Below, piece by piece: positions 1-5,913 of a DNA stretch of 6,337 nt. Within the stretch, counting starts at the first letter, position 1. Each line of letters opens with the position of its first letter. The position numbers and the translations under genes are program-made. This DNA comes from Anaerolineaceae bacterium. GTDB lineage: Bacteria > Chloroflexota > Anaerolineae > 4572-78. The notes beneath the pieces were generated by a model, which saw only the letters and a list, made by a program, of their open reading frames with translations, did not search any database and was not told where the DNA came from. The stretch spans positions 1-6,337 of the forward strand of contig JANTHQ010000119.1 of the NCBI GenBank assembly GCA_024762375.1, in the 5' to 3' direction.

Positions 1-1
1 G

Positions 2-202
2 AAAGATGCGGGCAATCCACTGCTTGCCGCGCTCACTTTCGCCGATATTTTCTGGCTGTGGCATTTTGGGCTGCTGGTCATCGGTCTGGCAGTGAGCACC
101 AAATTCAGCCGCACCAAAGCATTTCTCATCGCCCTGATTTACGCGCTCATCGCCATCGGAATTGCCGTTGGTGCGACATTTCTCTCGCGAGGCGGCGCAT
201 AA
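2..202 (+). CDS. Yip1-family integral membrane protein, C-terminal fragment (YknW-like)
   Basis: Only the last 66 codons are in the window, read in frame from base 2 to the TAA at 200-202; the gene begins upstream. The fragment is strongly hydrophobic with two likely membrane segments: about residues 18-33 (around WLWHFGLLVIGLAVS) and 41-62 (around ALIYALIAIGIAVG). A short basic loop (KFSRTK) separates them, and a small Gly/Arg tail follows. The W-x3-L-LxxIGLAVS pattern followed by a lysine/serine loop and a final helix resembles the C-terminus of bacterial Yip1-domain proteins. In Bacillus subtilis the Yip1 protein YknW is the first gene of yknWXYZ and assists assembly of that exporter; the adaptor, ATPase and permease follow here in the same order, which supports the call. 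Family assignment from so short a fragment is an inference; another small multi-pass membrane protein is possible. Confidence 0.6.
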   Translation, partial: KDAGNPLLAALTFADIFWLWHFGLLVIGLAVSTKFSRTKAFLIALIYALIAIGIAVGATFLSRGGA

Positions 203-221
203 AACCGATGATTCGCGGTTG

Positions 222-247
222 GTAATTGGCAATTCGCCATTTGCCCA
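222..247 (+). repeat. Intergenic repeat, copy A
   Basis: The 26 bases beginning GTAATTGGCAATTCGCC lie 19 bases after the stop codon of the Yip1-like gene. They match copy C at 5910-5936 at about 24 of 27 aligned positions (two substitutions and one inserted base, by eye). The core AATTGGCAATT (224-234) is a near-perfect palindrome and recurs as copy B at 2594-2604. TGGC/GCCA at 227-230 and 236-239 could form only a weak four-pair stem. No protein function is implied; it looks like a small dispersed repeat. Confidence 0.5.
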
Positions 248-257
248 TTCACACCTG

Positions 258-263
258 AAAGGA
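258..263 (+). promoter_or_regulatory. Ribosome binding site of the adaptor gene
   Basis: AAAGGA sits 8 bases before the ATG at 272 and supports that start. It overlaps the end of an ACCTGAAA word (253-260) that recurs before the permease gene. Confidence 0.7.
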
Positions 264-271
264 ATTCGTTC

Positions 272-1828
272 ATGAAACGAGCACTCATCATCATTGGCAT
301 TCTGATTGTGGTTATCGGCATCGGTTTTGCCGGATATACCCTGCTCACGCCGAAAACATACAGCATTTCCGCCGATGAATCCATCGAAACACTCCCCGTG
401 AAAACCGATACCATCATCGCTACGGTGGATGCCGCAGCGCGCCTGCAAGCGAAAAAAAGTACCAACCTGCTTTTTGAAACGCCCGGCATTGTTGCCAACA
501 TTTATGTGACGGAAGGCGCACGGGTCGAAAAAGGCGCACTGTTGGCAGAACTCGATACCACTGACCTGCAAGAAGCCGTGCGGCTGGCTGAAATCGATTT
601 GGCACGTGTCCGTGCTCAACACCAAAAATTACTCGCGCCACCAAACCAGAACGACCTCGATGCTGCCCGCGCCTCTGTTGACAGCGCGCAAGCGAATCTC
701 GACTCGCTGCTGAAAGGCGCGTCTGCCGAAGATATCGCCGCGGCACAAGCCGCTCTGGACAGCGCTCGCGCCAATTTGGCACGCATCAAAAATGGCCCCA
801 ACGCCAACCAAATCACCATCGCCGCCGCCGGGCTGAAAAAAGCGGAAATCGCGCTGAAACAAGCGCAAGACGCATACAATCAGGTGGCATACGATGCCCG
901 CGCCGCCAGCGCACAGGGGCTGATGCTGCAGCAGGCAACCATCGATTATGAAACGGCACTGGCAAATTACAATTTGGCGGTAAAAAATGCCGACAACGCC
1001 GACATTTTGGCGGCAGAAACACAGGTGGCTCAAGCCGAAGCCAACCTGCAAAAGTTGCTCGACGGCGCGGATGCGGGACAAATCGCCGGGGCACAGGCAC
1101 AATTGGCGCAGGCAAAAGCCAATCTGCAAAAGTTGCTCGACGGCCCTTCGGCAGAGGATATCGCCATCAGCCAAGCCGCTGTGGAAGCGGCGGAGGTCAA
1201 TTTGGAAAAAGCCCAGCGCTCGCTGGAAAAAGCGCGGCTGTATGCGCCGTTTACCGGAACAATCACCCAAATCAACGTTAAAGAAAACGAGCCGACCGGC
1301 ATCGCACCGGTGGCAATGGTTCTCTCGGATTTGTCGGCATTCAAACTGGATGTGGATGTGGATGAAATCGACATTAACCGCATCGCACCGGGACAGCCGG
1401 TGGTCATCACCCTGGATTCACTGCCCGATGAAGAGTTTTCCGGCACAGTGGACAGCGTCGGCATCGCACCGACCTCATCGGCCACCGGCATCGTCGCGTA
1501 CCCGGTGACGGTGCTGATAAATAGCGAAAACGCCCCATTCAAAATCGGGATGAACGTGAACGCCACTATCGAAACGCAACGGCTGGAAAACGTGGTGGTC
1601 ATCCCGAACCGGGCCATTCAAATTGACCGCGAAACGGGCAAGGCGTATGTTGACAAAGTGATAAATGACCAGCGCATCGAGCGCACCGAAATTGTGCTCG
1701 GCGAGAGGGGAACCACCGTCAGCCAAATTTTAAGCGGCGTGCAAGCCGGCGATACCATCGCCATCCAGCAGAGTTCGCGCCGCGAACAATTGCGGCAAGC
1801 CATCGGTGGCGGGCCGGGTGGCAATTAA
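272..1828 (+). CDS. Membrane-fusion adaptor subunit (HlyD/MacA/YknX family) of ABC exporter
   Basis: This 518-aa protein is the extracytoplasmic adaptor that couples the ATPase/permease pair to substrate export. A signal anchor spans residues 4-25 (a run of I/L/V/G after MKRA). The first lipoyl half follows at about 60-95 (ETPGIVANIYVTEGARVEKG). A long alpha-helical arm covers about 99-322, the second lipoyl half starts at RLYAPFTGTI (322-331), and a beta-barrel (DVDEIDINRIAPGQPVVI) and membrane-proximal domain (VVIPNRAI onward) complete it. The arm contains four 26-residue repeats of the form xANLxxLLxGxxxxxI at 140-165, 166-191, 256-281 and 282-307, plus a degenerate fifth from 308. It is larger than B. 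subtilis YknX or E. coli MacA (under 400 aa) mainly because of this arm. The C-terminus is a Gly-rich tail. Start choice is backed by AAAGGA 8 bases upstream. The stop abuts the ATPase start codon, so translational coupling is likely. The substrate is unknown. Confidence 0.93.
   Translation: MKRALIIIGILIVVIGIGFAGYTLLTPKTYSISADESIETLPVKTDTIIATVDAAARLQAKKSTNLLFETPGIVANIYVTEGARVEKGALLAELDTTDLQEAVRLAEIDLARVRAQHQKLLAPPNQNDLDAARASVDSAQANLDSLLKGASAEDIAAAQAALDSARANLARIKNGPNANQITIAAAGLKKAEIALKQAQDAYNQVAYDARAASAQGLMLQQATIDYETALANYNLAVKNADNADILAAETQVAQAEANLQKLLDGADAGQIAGAQAQLAQAKANLQKLLDGPSAEDIAISQAAVEAAEVNLEKAQRSLEKARLYAPFTGTITQINVKENEPTGIAPVAMVLSDLSAFKLDVDVDEIDINRIAPGQPVVITLDSLPDEEFSGTVDSVGIAPTSSATGIVAYPVTVLINSENAPFKIGMNVNATIETQRLENVVVIPNRAIQIDRETGKAYVDKVINDQRIERTEIVLGERGTTVSQILSGVQAGDTIAIQQSSRREQLRQAIGGGPGGN
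689..844 (+). repeat. Two in-frame 78-bp repeat units in the adaptor arm (first pair)
   Basis: Units 689-766 and 767-844 each encode 26 residues of the pattern xANL-x6-G-x5-I-x10. They are related mainly at protein level (QANLDSLLKGASAEDI and RANLARIKNGPNANQI). They lie on the first part of the helical arm, before a non-repeat stretch covering residues 192-255. Confidence 0.75.
1037..1192 (+). repeat. Two in-frame 78-bp repeat units in the adaptor arm (second pair)
   Basis: Units 1037-1114 and 1115-1192 encode EANLQKLLDGADAGQI and KANLQKLLDGPSAEDI, each followed by ten Ala/Gln-rich residues. DNA similarity is high at the unit starts: the word CTGCAAAAGTTGCTCGACGG occurs in both, exactly 78 bases apart, which points to a recent duplication or gene conversion. 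A degenerate fifth unit begins at 1193. Confidence 0.85.
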
Positions 1829-2590
1829 ATGGAAAAAATTATGACAATACCGGTTATTGAAATACACGATATTACAAAAATATACCAAATGGGTGACATA
1901 AAAGTCCACGCGTTGCGCGGTGTTTCGCTGACAGTTGAAGAGCGCGAGCTGGTTTCGATTATGGGCCCATCCGGTTCGGGAAAATCAACGCTGATGAACA
2001 TCATCGGCTGTTTGGACAAACCGACCGGCGGCACATATTTTCTCGGTGGGCAAGAAGTCGGCAAAATGGACGACAATCAGCTGGCAGTGGTGCGCAATCA
2101 GAAAATCGGATTCGTTTTTCAGAATTTCAACCTGCTGCCGCGAACCAGCGCGCTGGCAAATGTGGAACTACCGATGGTGTACAATCATATTCCGCGCAAA
2201 GAACGCCATCGCCGCGCCGCTGCCGCGCTGGAAAGCGTGGGGCTGGGTGACCGCCTGCACCACAAATCGAACGAACTTTCCGGCGGGCAGCAACAGCGAG
2301 TCGCCATTGCCCGCGCACTGGTCAACGAGCCGAACATCATTCTGGCAGACGAACCGACCGGCAATCTCGATTCGAAATCGGGGGCGGAAATTATGGCGAT
2401 ATTCCAGCGGCTAAACGAAGAAAGCGGCATCACCATCGTGTTTGTTACCCACGAACCGGAAATCGCCCAGCACACCCGCCGTATCATCCGGCTGTCCGAC
2501 GGACACATCGTCAGCGACGAACCGGTCGCCAACCCGAAACACGCCGGAGAACGCGCCTACAGCGTTCGCGTGCGCGATTTGACCACTTGA
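1829..2590 (+). CDS. ABC transporter ATP-binding protein (MacB/LolD/YknY type)
   Basis: This cytoplasmic nucleotide-binding subunit hydrolyses ATP to drive the permease encoded next; 253 aa, a normal family length. Visible motifs are Walker A GPSGSGKST (46-54), Q-loop Gln98 in FVFQNFNLLP, signature LSGGQQQR (150-157), Walker B IILADEP (170-176) with catalytic Glu175, D-loop NLDS (179-182) and switch His208 in FVTHEP. LMNIIGCLDKPTGG and the QNFNLLPRTSALANVELP segment are typical of the MacB/LolD/FtsE-like subfamily, which works with permeases having a large extracytoplasmic domain. The ATG at 1829 follows the adaptor TAA with no gap, and GGTGG lies about 8 bases upstream. A second in-frame ATG at 1841 would give 249 aa and is a fair alternative. 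The first 72 bases are about 28% G+C by hand count and contain several ATA codons, unlike the rest of the gene. All catalytic residues are present, so it should be active. Confidence 0.97.
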   Translation: MEKIMTIPVIEIHDITKIYQMGDIKVHALRGVSLTVEERELVSIMGPSGSGKSTLMNIIGCLDKPTGGTYFLGGQEVGKMDDNQLAVVRNQKIGFVFQNFNLLPRTSALANVELPMVYNHIPRKERHRRAAAALESVGLGDRLHHKSNELSGGQQQRVAIARALVNEPNIILADEPTGNLDSKSGAEIMAIFQRLNEESGITIVFVTHEPEIAQHTRRIIRLSDGHIVSDEPVANPKHAGERAYSVRVRDLTT

Positions 2591-2593
2591 GGG

Positions 2594-2604
2594 AATTGGC
2601 AATT
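2594..2604 (+). repeat. Intergenic repeat, copy B (core AATTGGCAATT)
   Basis: The 11-base core AATTGGCAATT is identical to the core of copy A and begins 3 bases after the ATPase stop codon. The flanks differ: a T-run follows instead of the CGCCATTTGCC arm. The word is short and AAT-TTG-GCA-like strings are frequent in this DNA, so the call rests on its matching position just after a gene. Confidence 0.35.
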
Positions 2605-2633
2605 TTTTCCGCACGCCATCAGCGGCAAAAACC

Positions 2634-2661
2634 TGAAACGTTGAATCTGAAACCTGAAAAT
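2634..2661 (+). repeat. Degenerate heptamer tandem repeat before the permease gene
   Basis: Four consecutive 7-base units read TGAAACG, TTGAATC, TGAAACC and TGAAAAT, filling most of the space between ATPase and permease genes and ending just before the ribosome binding site (GGAAAGA at 2663-2669). A related single word, ACCTGAAA, precedes the adaptor gene at 253-260. Short heptamer tandem repeats between genes are known in cyanobacteria and other bacteria. Whether this array does anything is unknown. Confidence 0.55.
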
Positions 2662-2675
2662 CGGAAAGATACGCT

Positions 2676-3935
2676 ATGCAAATCACAGAAAATCTACTCA
2701 TCGCCCTGCGAAGTTTGGCCGTCAACAAATTACGAACCATTCTGACGATGCTCGGCATCATCATCGGTGTGGGCGCGGTCATTGCGCTCATTTCTGTGGG
2801 GCAGGGGTTTGAATCATTCATCAACCAGCAATTTGCCAGTTTGGGCACGAACCTGCTTTTTGTGGTGCCGGGGCAACTCGATAACAGCGGGCCGGGCAGT
2901 GCCCGTTCCGGCCGGGGAGCACAGCCGCTGACAATGGGTGATGCGGATGCGCTGCGCGATGTGTTCCGCGTGCCGGATGTGACCGCCGTCGCTCCGGTTT
3001 ATTCCAGCGGCGGGTTGGTGGTCGCCGGAAAACGGGATACATACGCCACGGTGGATGGCGTCACGCCGGAATATGGCCCGGTACGGAATTTTCAGGTGCT
3101 GGAAGGTGAATTCATCTCTGAAAGTGATGTATCGGGACGCTCGCGGGTGGCGCTGTTGGGCGCACGGGTGGTCGAGCGGCTTTTCCCCGATGAACCCGCC
3201 ATCGCCATCATCGACCGCACGGTAAAAATTAATGATGTGCCCTTCCGCGTGAAGGGTGTGCTGAAAGAGAAAGGCAGTTCCGGTGGTTTTGGCGGCGATG
3301 AAGACAATGTGGTGCTCATTCCGATTTCCACCGCGCAGAGCCGCCTCTTTTCTGCGCCGGTCGTGCGTGGCTCGTATGTGGTTTCGGTAATTTTTGCGCA
3401 GGTCACCAGCGAAGATTTGATGGACACCGCCGCCGATGAAATCAGTCAGGTTCTGCGCGAACGCCATCGCATCAGTTTTAAAGATGACGATGATTTCACG
3501 GTCATCAACCAAGCCGATTTGATTGCCGTTTTCGGCGACATCACCGCCATTTTCACCATCGTGCTCGGCTCCATCGCCGGTATTTCGCTGGTGGTGGGTG
3601 GTATCGGCATTATGAACATTATGCTCGTGTCCGTCACCGAGCGCACCCGCGAAATCGGGCTGCGGAAAGCCATCGGCGCCAAACGGAGCGATATTTTATC
3701 ACAATTTTTGATAGAGGCAGTCGTCATCTCGGTTATCGGCGGGGCTATCGGTATAATTCTGGGAATTCTGAGTTCCATTTTAATTGGCAATCTGGCCGAT
3801 TTGACCACAGTGGTCACACCGGGGGCCGTGCTACTGGCAACCGGATTCAGTTTGGCGGTAGGGGTATTCTTCGGCATTTATCCCGCCACTCGTGCCGCAC
3901 GACTCAGCCCGATTGACGCTCTGCGATACGAATAG
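2676..3935 (+). CDS. ABC transporter permease (MacB/FtsX family, YknZ-like)
   Basis: This 419-aa membrane subunit partners the preceding ATPase. Architecture is that of MacB permeases: a cytoplasmic N-terminal helix (ENLLIALRSLAVNKLRTILT), TM1 at about 20-42 (MLGIIIGVGAVIALISVGQG), a large extracytoplasmic MacB-type core domain at about 45-280, then three further TM segments at about 290-317, 344-369 and 383-403. Between TM2 and TM3 lies the diagnostic FtsX-domain motif SVTERTREIGLRKAIGAK (319-336), which contacts the ATPase. The end, IYPATRAARLSPIDALRYE, is the standard MacB/YknZ terminus. Length is near that of YknZ and of stand-alone MacB permeases, and there is no fused ATPase. GGAAAGA at 2663-2669 supports the ATG at 2676. 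In this family the permease moves substrate by mechanotransmission at the outer face of the membrane rather than through a cytoplasmic channel. No truncation or frameshift was found. Confidence 0.96.
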   Translation: MQITENLLIALRSLAVNKLRTILTMLGIIIGVGAVIALISVGQGFESFINQQFASLGTNLLFVVPGQLDNSGPGSARSGRGAQPLTMGDADALRDVFRVPDVTAVAPVYSSGGLVVAGKRDTYATVDGVTPEYGPVRNFQVLEGEFISESDVSGRSRVALLGARVVERLFPDEPAIAIIDRTVKINDVPFRVKGVLKEKGSSGGFGGDEDNVVLIPISTAQSRLFSAPVVRGSYVVSVIFAQVTSEDLMDTAADEISQVLRERHRISFKDDDDFTVINQADLIAVFGDITAIFTIVLGSIAGISLVVGGIGIMNIMLVSVTERTREIGLRKAIGAKRSDILSQFLIEAVVISVIGGAIGIILGILSSILIGNLADLTTVVTPGAVLLATGFSLAVGVFFGIYPATRAARLSPIDALRYE

Positions 3936-3937
3936 CG

Positions 3938-3944
3938 AAAGGGA
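3938..3944 (+). promoter_or_regulatory. Ribosome binding site deciding a GTG start
   Basis: AAAGGGA lies 7 bases before the GTG at 3952, immediately after the permease stop codon. It favours GTG 3952 over the in-frame GTG at 3892, which would lie inside the permease gene. Confidence 0.7.
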
Positions 3945-3951
3945 AAAACCT

Positions 3952-4227
3952 GTGGAAGACAAAAAAGCACCGGTGATGGGCATCGGAGCTGCGCTCGGTA
4001 TCGGTATCGGTGTAGCACTGGGCGTTGCACTAAACAATATTGCTTTGGCAGTTGCATTTGGCGCAGCGTTTGGGGCTGCGTTCGCGACGACATTCGGCAA
4101 AAAAATGGAACGCGGGGGCAGCACGAGCGAAAAACTTTCGCCGCAAACCCGCCGGATATTATTTTTGTTGTTGGGATTGTCCATACTCGCCGCACTGCTC
4201 ATCATCGGATACGCGGGGTTCAGGTAA
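3952..4227 (+). CDS. Small glycine-zipper membrane protein (91 aa)
   Basis: A 91-residue protein begins at GTG 3952 with a short charged head (MEDKKAPV). A Gly/Ala-rich hydrophobic stretch at about 9-50 follows, containing GxxxG-type spacing (ALGIGIGVALGVAL, AFGAAFGAAFA). Next come a basic/polar loop (GKKMERGGSTSEKLSPQTRR, about 49-68), a second clear membrane helix at about 69-88 and a short Arg-ended tail. The zipper is long enough for a helical hairpin packed by glycines, so two or three membrane passes are plausible. I do not recognise a characterised family; Gly-zipper mini-proteins of this look are scattered among bacteria as hypothetical proteins. The gene lies 16 bases after the permease and 1 base before a second such gene, suggesting co-expression with the transporter. 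The start is inferred from the AAAGGGA site and from avoiding overlap with the permease. Function unknown. Confidence 0.8.
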   Translation: MEDKKAPVMGIGAALGIGIGVALGVALNNIALAVAFGAAFGAAFATTFGKKMERGGSTSEKLSPQTRRILFLLLGLSILAALLIIGYAGFR

Positions 4228-4228
4228 A

Positions 4229-4390
4229 ATGGGTGCAGGCATGCGAGTCGCCATTGCCGTTGCGCTGGGAATCGCCATCGGATATTTCACCGGAAATACG
4301 CTGAACGGCATCATTTTCGGTGTGGGTTTCGGCGCAATTGTCGCCGTGGCAATCGCCAAACAAAATCGCACACGTCGTGATAAAGACTGA
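4229..4390 (+). CDS. Very small glycine-zipper membrane protein (53 aa), paralogue-like to preceding gene
   Basis: A 53-residue protein starts at ATG 4229, one base after the preceding stop. Residues about 5-43 form a hydrophobic Gly/Ala-rich stretch that lines up with the zipper of the 91-aa neighbour: ALGIAIG...LNGIIFGVGFGA here against ALGIGIG...LNNIALAVAFGA there. A strongly charged tail (KQNRTRRDKD) follows and probably stays in the cytoplasm. The second helix and C-terminal half of the neighbour are absent. The ribosome site is weak (AGGT, 4 bases from the start), so expression may depend on coupling to the upstream gene; ATG 4241 is an alternative start. The same frame is open further upstream, but that part overlaps the neighbour out of phase and is low-complexity basic sequence, so I exclude it. 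Function unknown. Confidence 0.68.
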   Translation: MGAGMRVAIAVALGIAIGYFTGNTLNGIIFGVGFGAIVAVAIAKQNRTRRDKD

Positions 4391-4406
4391 GACGACCAAT
4401 AGAAAG

Positions 4407-4420
4407 TGACAGGTTTGTCA
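4407..4420 (+). promoter_or_regulatory. Inverted repeat over the lipoprotein ribosome site and start
   Basis: TGACA-GGTT-TGTCA is a perfect 5-base inverted repeat with a 4-base spacer. It includes the only good ribosome-site candidate (AGG, 4411-4413) and ends at the first base of the ATG at 4420. It could be an operator or an mRNA hairpin that limits initiation. A repeat this short can arise by chance, so confidence is low. Confidence 0.25.
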
Positions 4421-5913
4421 TGAAACGAAACATTATCGCAATCGCAGTTATTTTGCTGACCATCATCGTTGCCGGCTGCGCACCGCAGGGAAACACCGCC
4501 GGCACACCGACTGTCGTCGCGCTGTCGGCAAACATTGCCACCGCGACACACACGCCAATGCCGCCCACCCCGACCGCCATTCCGGCAGCCACCGCCACAC
4601 CAACCTTCACCCCGCTGCCACCGCTACCCACGCGCGCACCGATTGTGCTGCCCACCGAAACACCCACACCCCCGCCCACAGCAGCAGCCACATCAGCAGC
4701 AGAGAAACAATCGCCAACCGCCACCATTCTCACCACTGCGCTGAACATTCGCAGCGGGCCGGGAACCATCTACCCGGCAATTGGCACGCTGGCGCAGGGC
4801 GAATCGGTAGAAATCACGGGCATCAATTTTACGGGGGAATGGTATCGTGTGGCGCGTGACGGTAAAAATATCGGCTGGGTTTCGGCATCACCCAAATATG
4901 TGGAAACCGTCCCCGCCACGGTCGATGTGCCGCAAATTGCTGCGCCACCCGTGCCGAACGGCGGCGGAAAGTTGGTCATCCAACCCGAAACCGGCGGCGA
5001 TTTCTATCTGATTAACCCTGATGGCAGCGGCTTGCGGCGACTTTCCGGCGGGATTGACCCCGCGCTCTCGCCCGATGGCAACACCATCGCTTTCACGCGC
5101 TGGGGCCCCGGCGAAGTCGGCGCGGTATGGCTATACGATATCTCCACCGGCACAGAACGTCATTTGCTGGGCGAGATGTTCGAGCCGAAATCGCCCGCGT
5201 GGTCGCCCGATGGCAGCACACTGGTCATCAGTTACCAGCACGGCGGGCGTCGAGAAGTGGAATCGAAATGCTATCATCTCCGCTCCGATGGCACATTCCC
5301 CAAATTGCCGCCGCGTGCCTATGATTTTAGATTCAAGGGGTTCCAACTCTGCTTTAAATTACCGCCCGATACTCACTGGCAATTGCGAAAAATTGATGTC
5401 GCCACCGGCGCGTTTGAAGACCTGCCATCAGAAACATATTCGTATGCTCCCACGTGGGACCCCGTCAATTCGTGGCGGGTGATTTTCGGCAGCAGTATCG
5501 GTTTGCAGCAACTGGATTTGAATCGCGGGGTGTTTTTCCCATTCAGCGATGATTTTCACGACCACGCGCCGGTGATATCGCCCGATGGCAGCGCAGTTGC
5601 CATCAGTTACCGGCAGGATAACCACTGGGAAGTGTACACCATCGACACCGCCACCGGCGTGCGCCACCGACTGACGCCATCGCAGCCACTGCTCGGCGAG
5701 CCGTTTAACAGTGCCGCACCGGCATGGTCGCCCAACGGCAAACAAATTGCATTTGTGACCGATCGCAGCAGCAAATGGGAGTTTTGGGTGATGAATGCCG
5801 ACGGCTCCGACCCGCATCCGCTATTTCCGGCGAATGTGGCGGCGCAGTTCGATGTGCAGTATCACGGGGTAGACGAGCGGCTCATCAGTTGGGGAACAAA
5901 CGGCGATTCGTAA
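4420..5913 (+). CDS. Lipoprotein with SH3b domain and TolB/PD40-type beta-propeller
   Basis: This 497-aa surface lipoprotein has a signal peptide at residues 1-19 and lipobox VAGC with lipidated Cys20. A Thr/Pro/Ala-rich spacer at about 25-100 (for example TETPTPPPTAAAT) probably spans or clears the cell wall. A bacterial SH3 domain lies at about 101-161 (ALNIRSGPGTIYPAIGTLAQ ... WYRVARDGKNIGWVSA), a fold often used to bind cell-wall peptides. The rest, about 180-495, is a WD40-like/PD40 beta-propeller. Its blade motifs are SPDG at 217, 262 and 387 and SPNG at 437, with TolB-like phrases such as YLINPDGSGLRRL and WVMNADGSDPHPL. The only other cysteines are Cys284 and Cys311, a possible disulfide in an insert between blades. 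No catalytic motif was seen, so a binding or scaffold role is likelier than an enzyme. It follows the small membrane gene by 29 bases on the same strand. The start is fixed by the signal peptide. Confidence 0.93.
   Translation: MKRNIIAIAVILLTIIVAGCAPQGNTAGTPTVVALSANIATATHTPMPPTPTAIPAATATPTFTPLPPLPTRAPIVLPTETPTPPPTAAATSAAEKQSPTATILTTALNIRSGPGTIYPAIGTLAQGESVEITGINFTGEWYRVARDGKNIGWVSASPKYVETVPATVDVPQIAAPPVPNGGGKLVIQPETGGDFYLINPDGSGLRRLSGGIDPALSPDGNTIAFTRWGPGEVGAVWLYDISTGTERHLLGEMFEPKSPAWSPDGSTLVISYQHGGRREVESKCYHLRSDGTFPKLPPRAYDFRFKGFQLCFKLPPDTHWQLRKIDVATGAFEDLPSETYSYAPTWDPVNSWRVIFGSSIGLQQLDLNRGVFFPFSDDFHDHAPVISPDGSAVAISYRQDNHWEVYTIDTATGVRHRLTPSQPLLGEPFNSAAPAWSPNGKQIAFVTDRSSKWEFWVMNADGSDPHPLFPANVAAQFDVQYHGVDERLISWGTNGDS

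Noticed and set aside
1037..1192. CRISPR-like direct repeats
   Set aside because: The repeats are in frame, spaced exactly 78 bases apart and encode the repeated helical arm; there are no variable spacers or cas genes.
616..1617. Several long open frames on the minus strand opposite the adaptor gene
   Set aside because: They mirror the Ala-rich repeat codons of the adaptor, lack recognisable domains or ribosome sites, and overlap one another.
2594..2608. Rho-independent terminator after the ATPase gene (palindrome plus T-run)
   Set aside because: AATTG/CAATT has a one-base spacer, so it cannot fold as a hairpin, and the arms are AT-rich; the T-run alone is not enough.
2814..3512. 232-codon open frame on the minus strand opposite the permease
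   Set aside because: The sequence is His/Arg-rich without a recognisable fold and is fully covered by the well-supported MacB-type permease.
3892..3951. Upstream in-frame extension of the 91-aa small membrane protein from GTG 3892
   Set aside because: It lies inside the permease gene and encodes an unrelated polar stretch; the GTG at 3952 has a good AAAGGGA site 7 bases upstream.
4040..4228. Upstream in-frame extension of the 53-aa small membrane protein
   Set aside because: It overlaps the 91-aa gene in another frame and encodes a basic, low-complexity sequence that is a frame shadow; the hydrophobic start at ATG 4229 is coherent.
4311..4769. 152-codon Val/Gly-rich open frame on the minus strand
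   Set aside because: It is the complement of the Thr/Pro-rich lipoprotein spacer, and its glycine/valine richness is explained by that.
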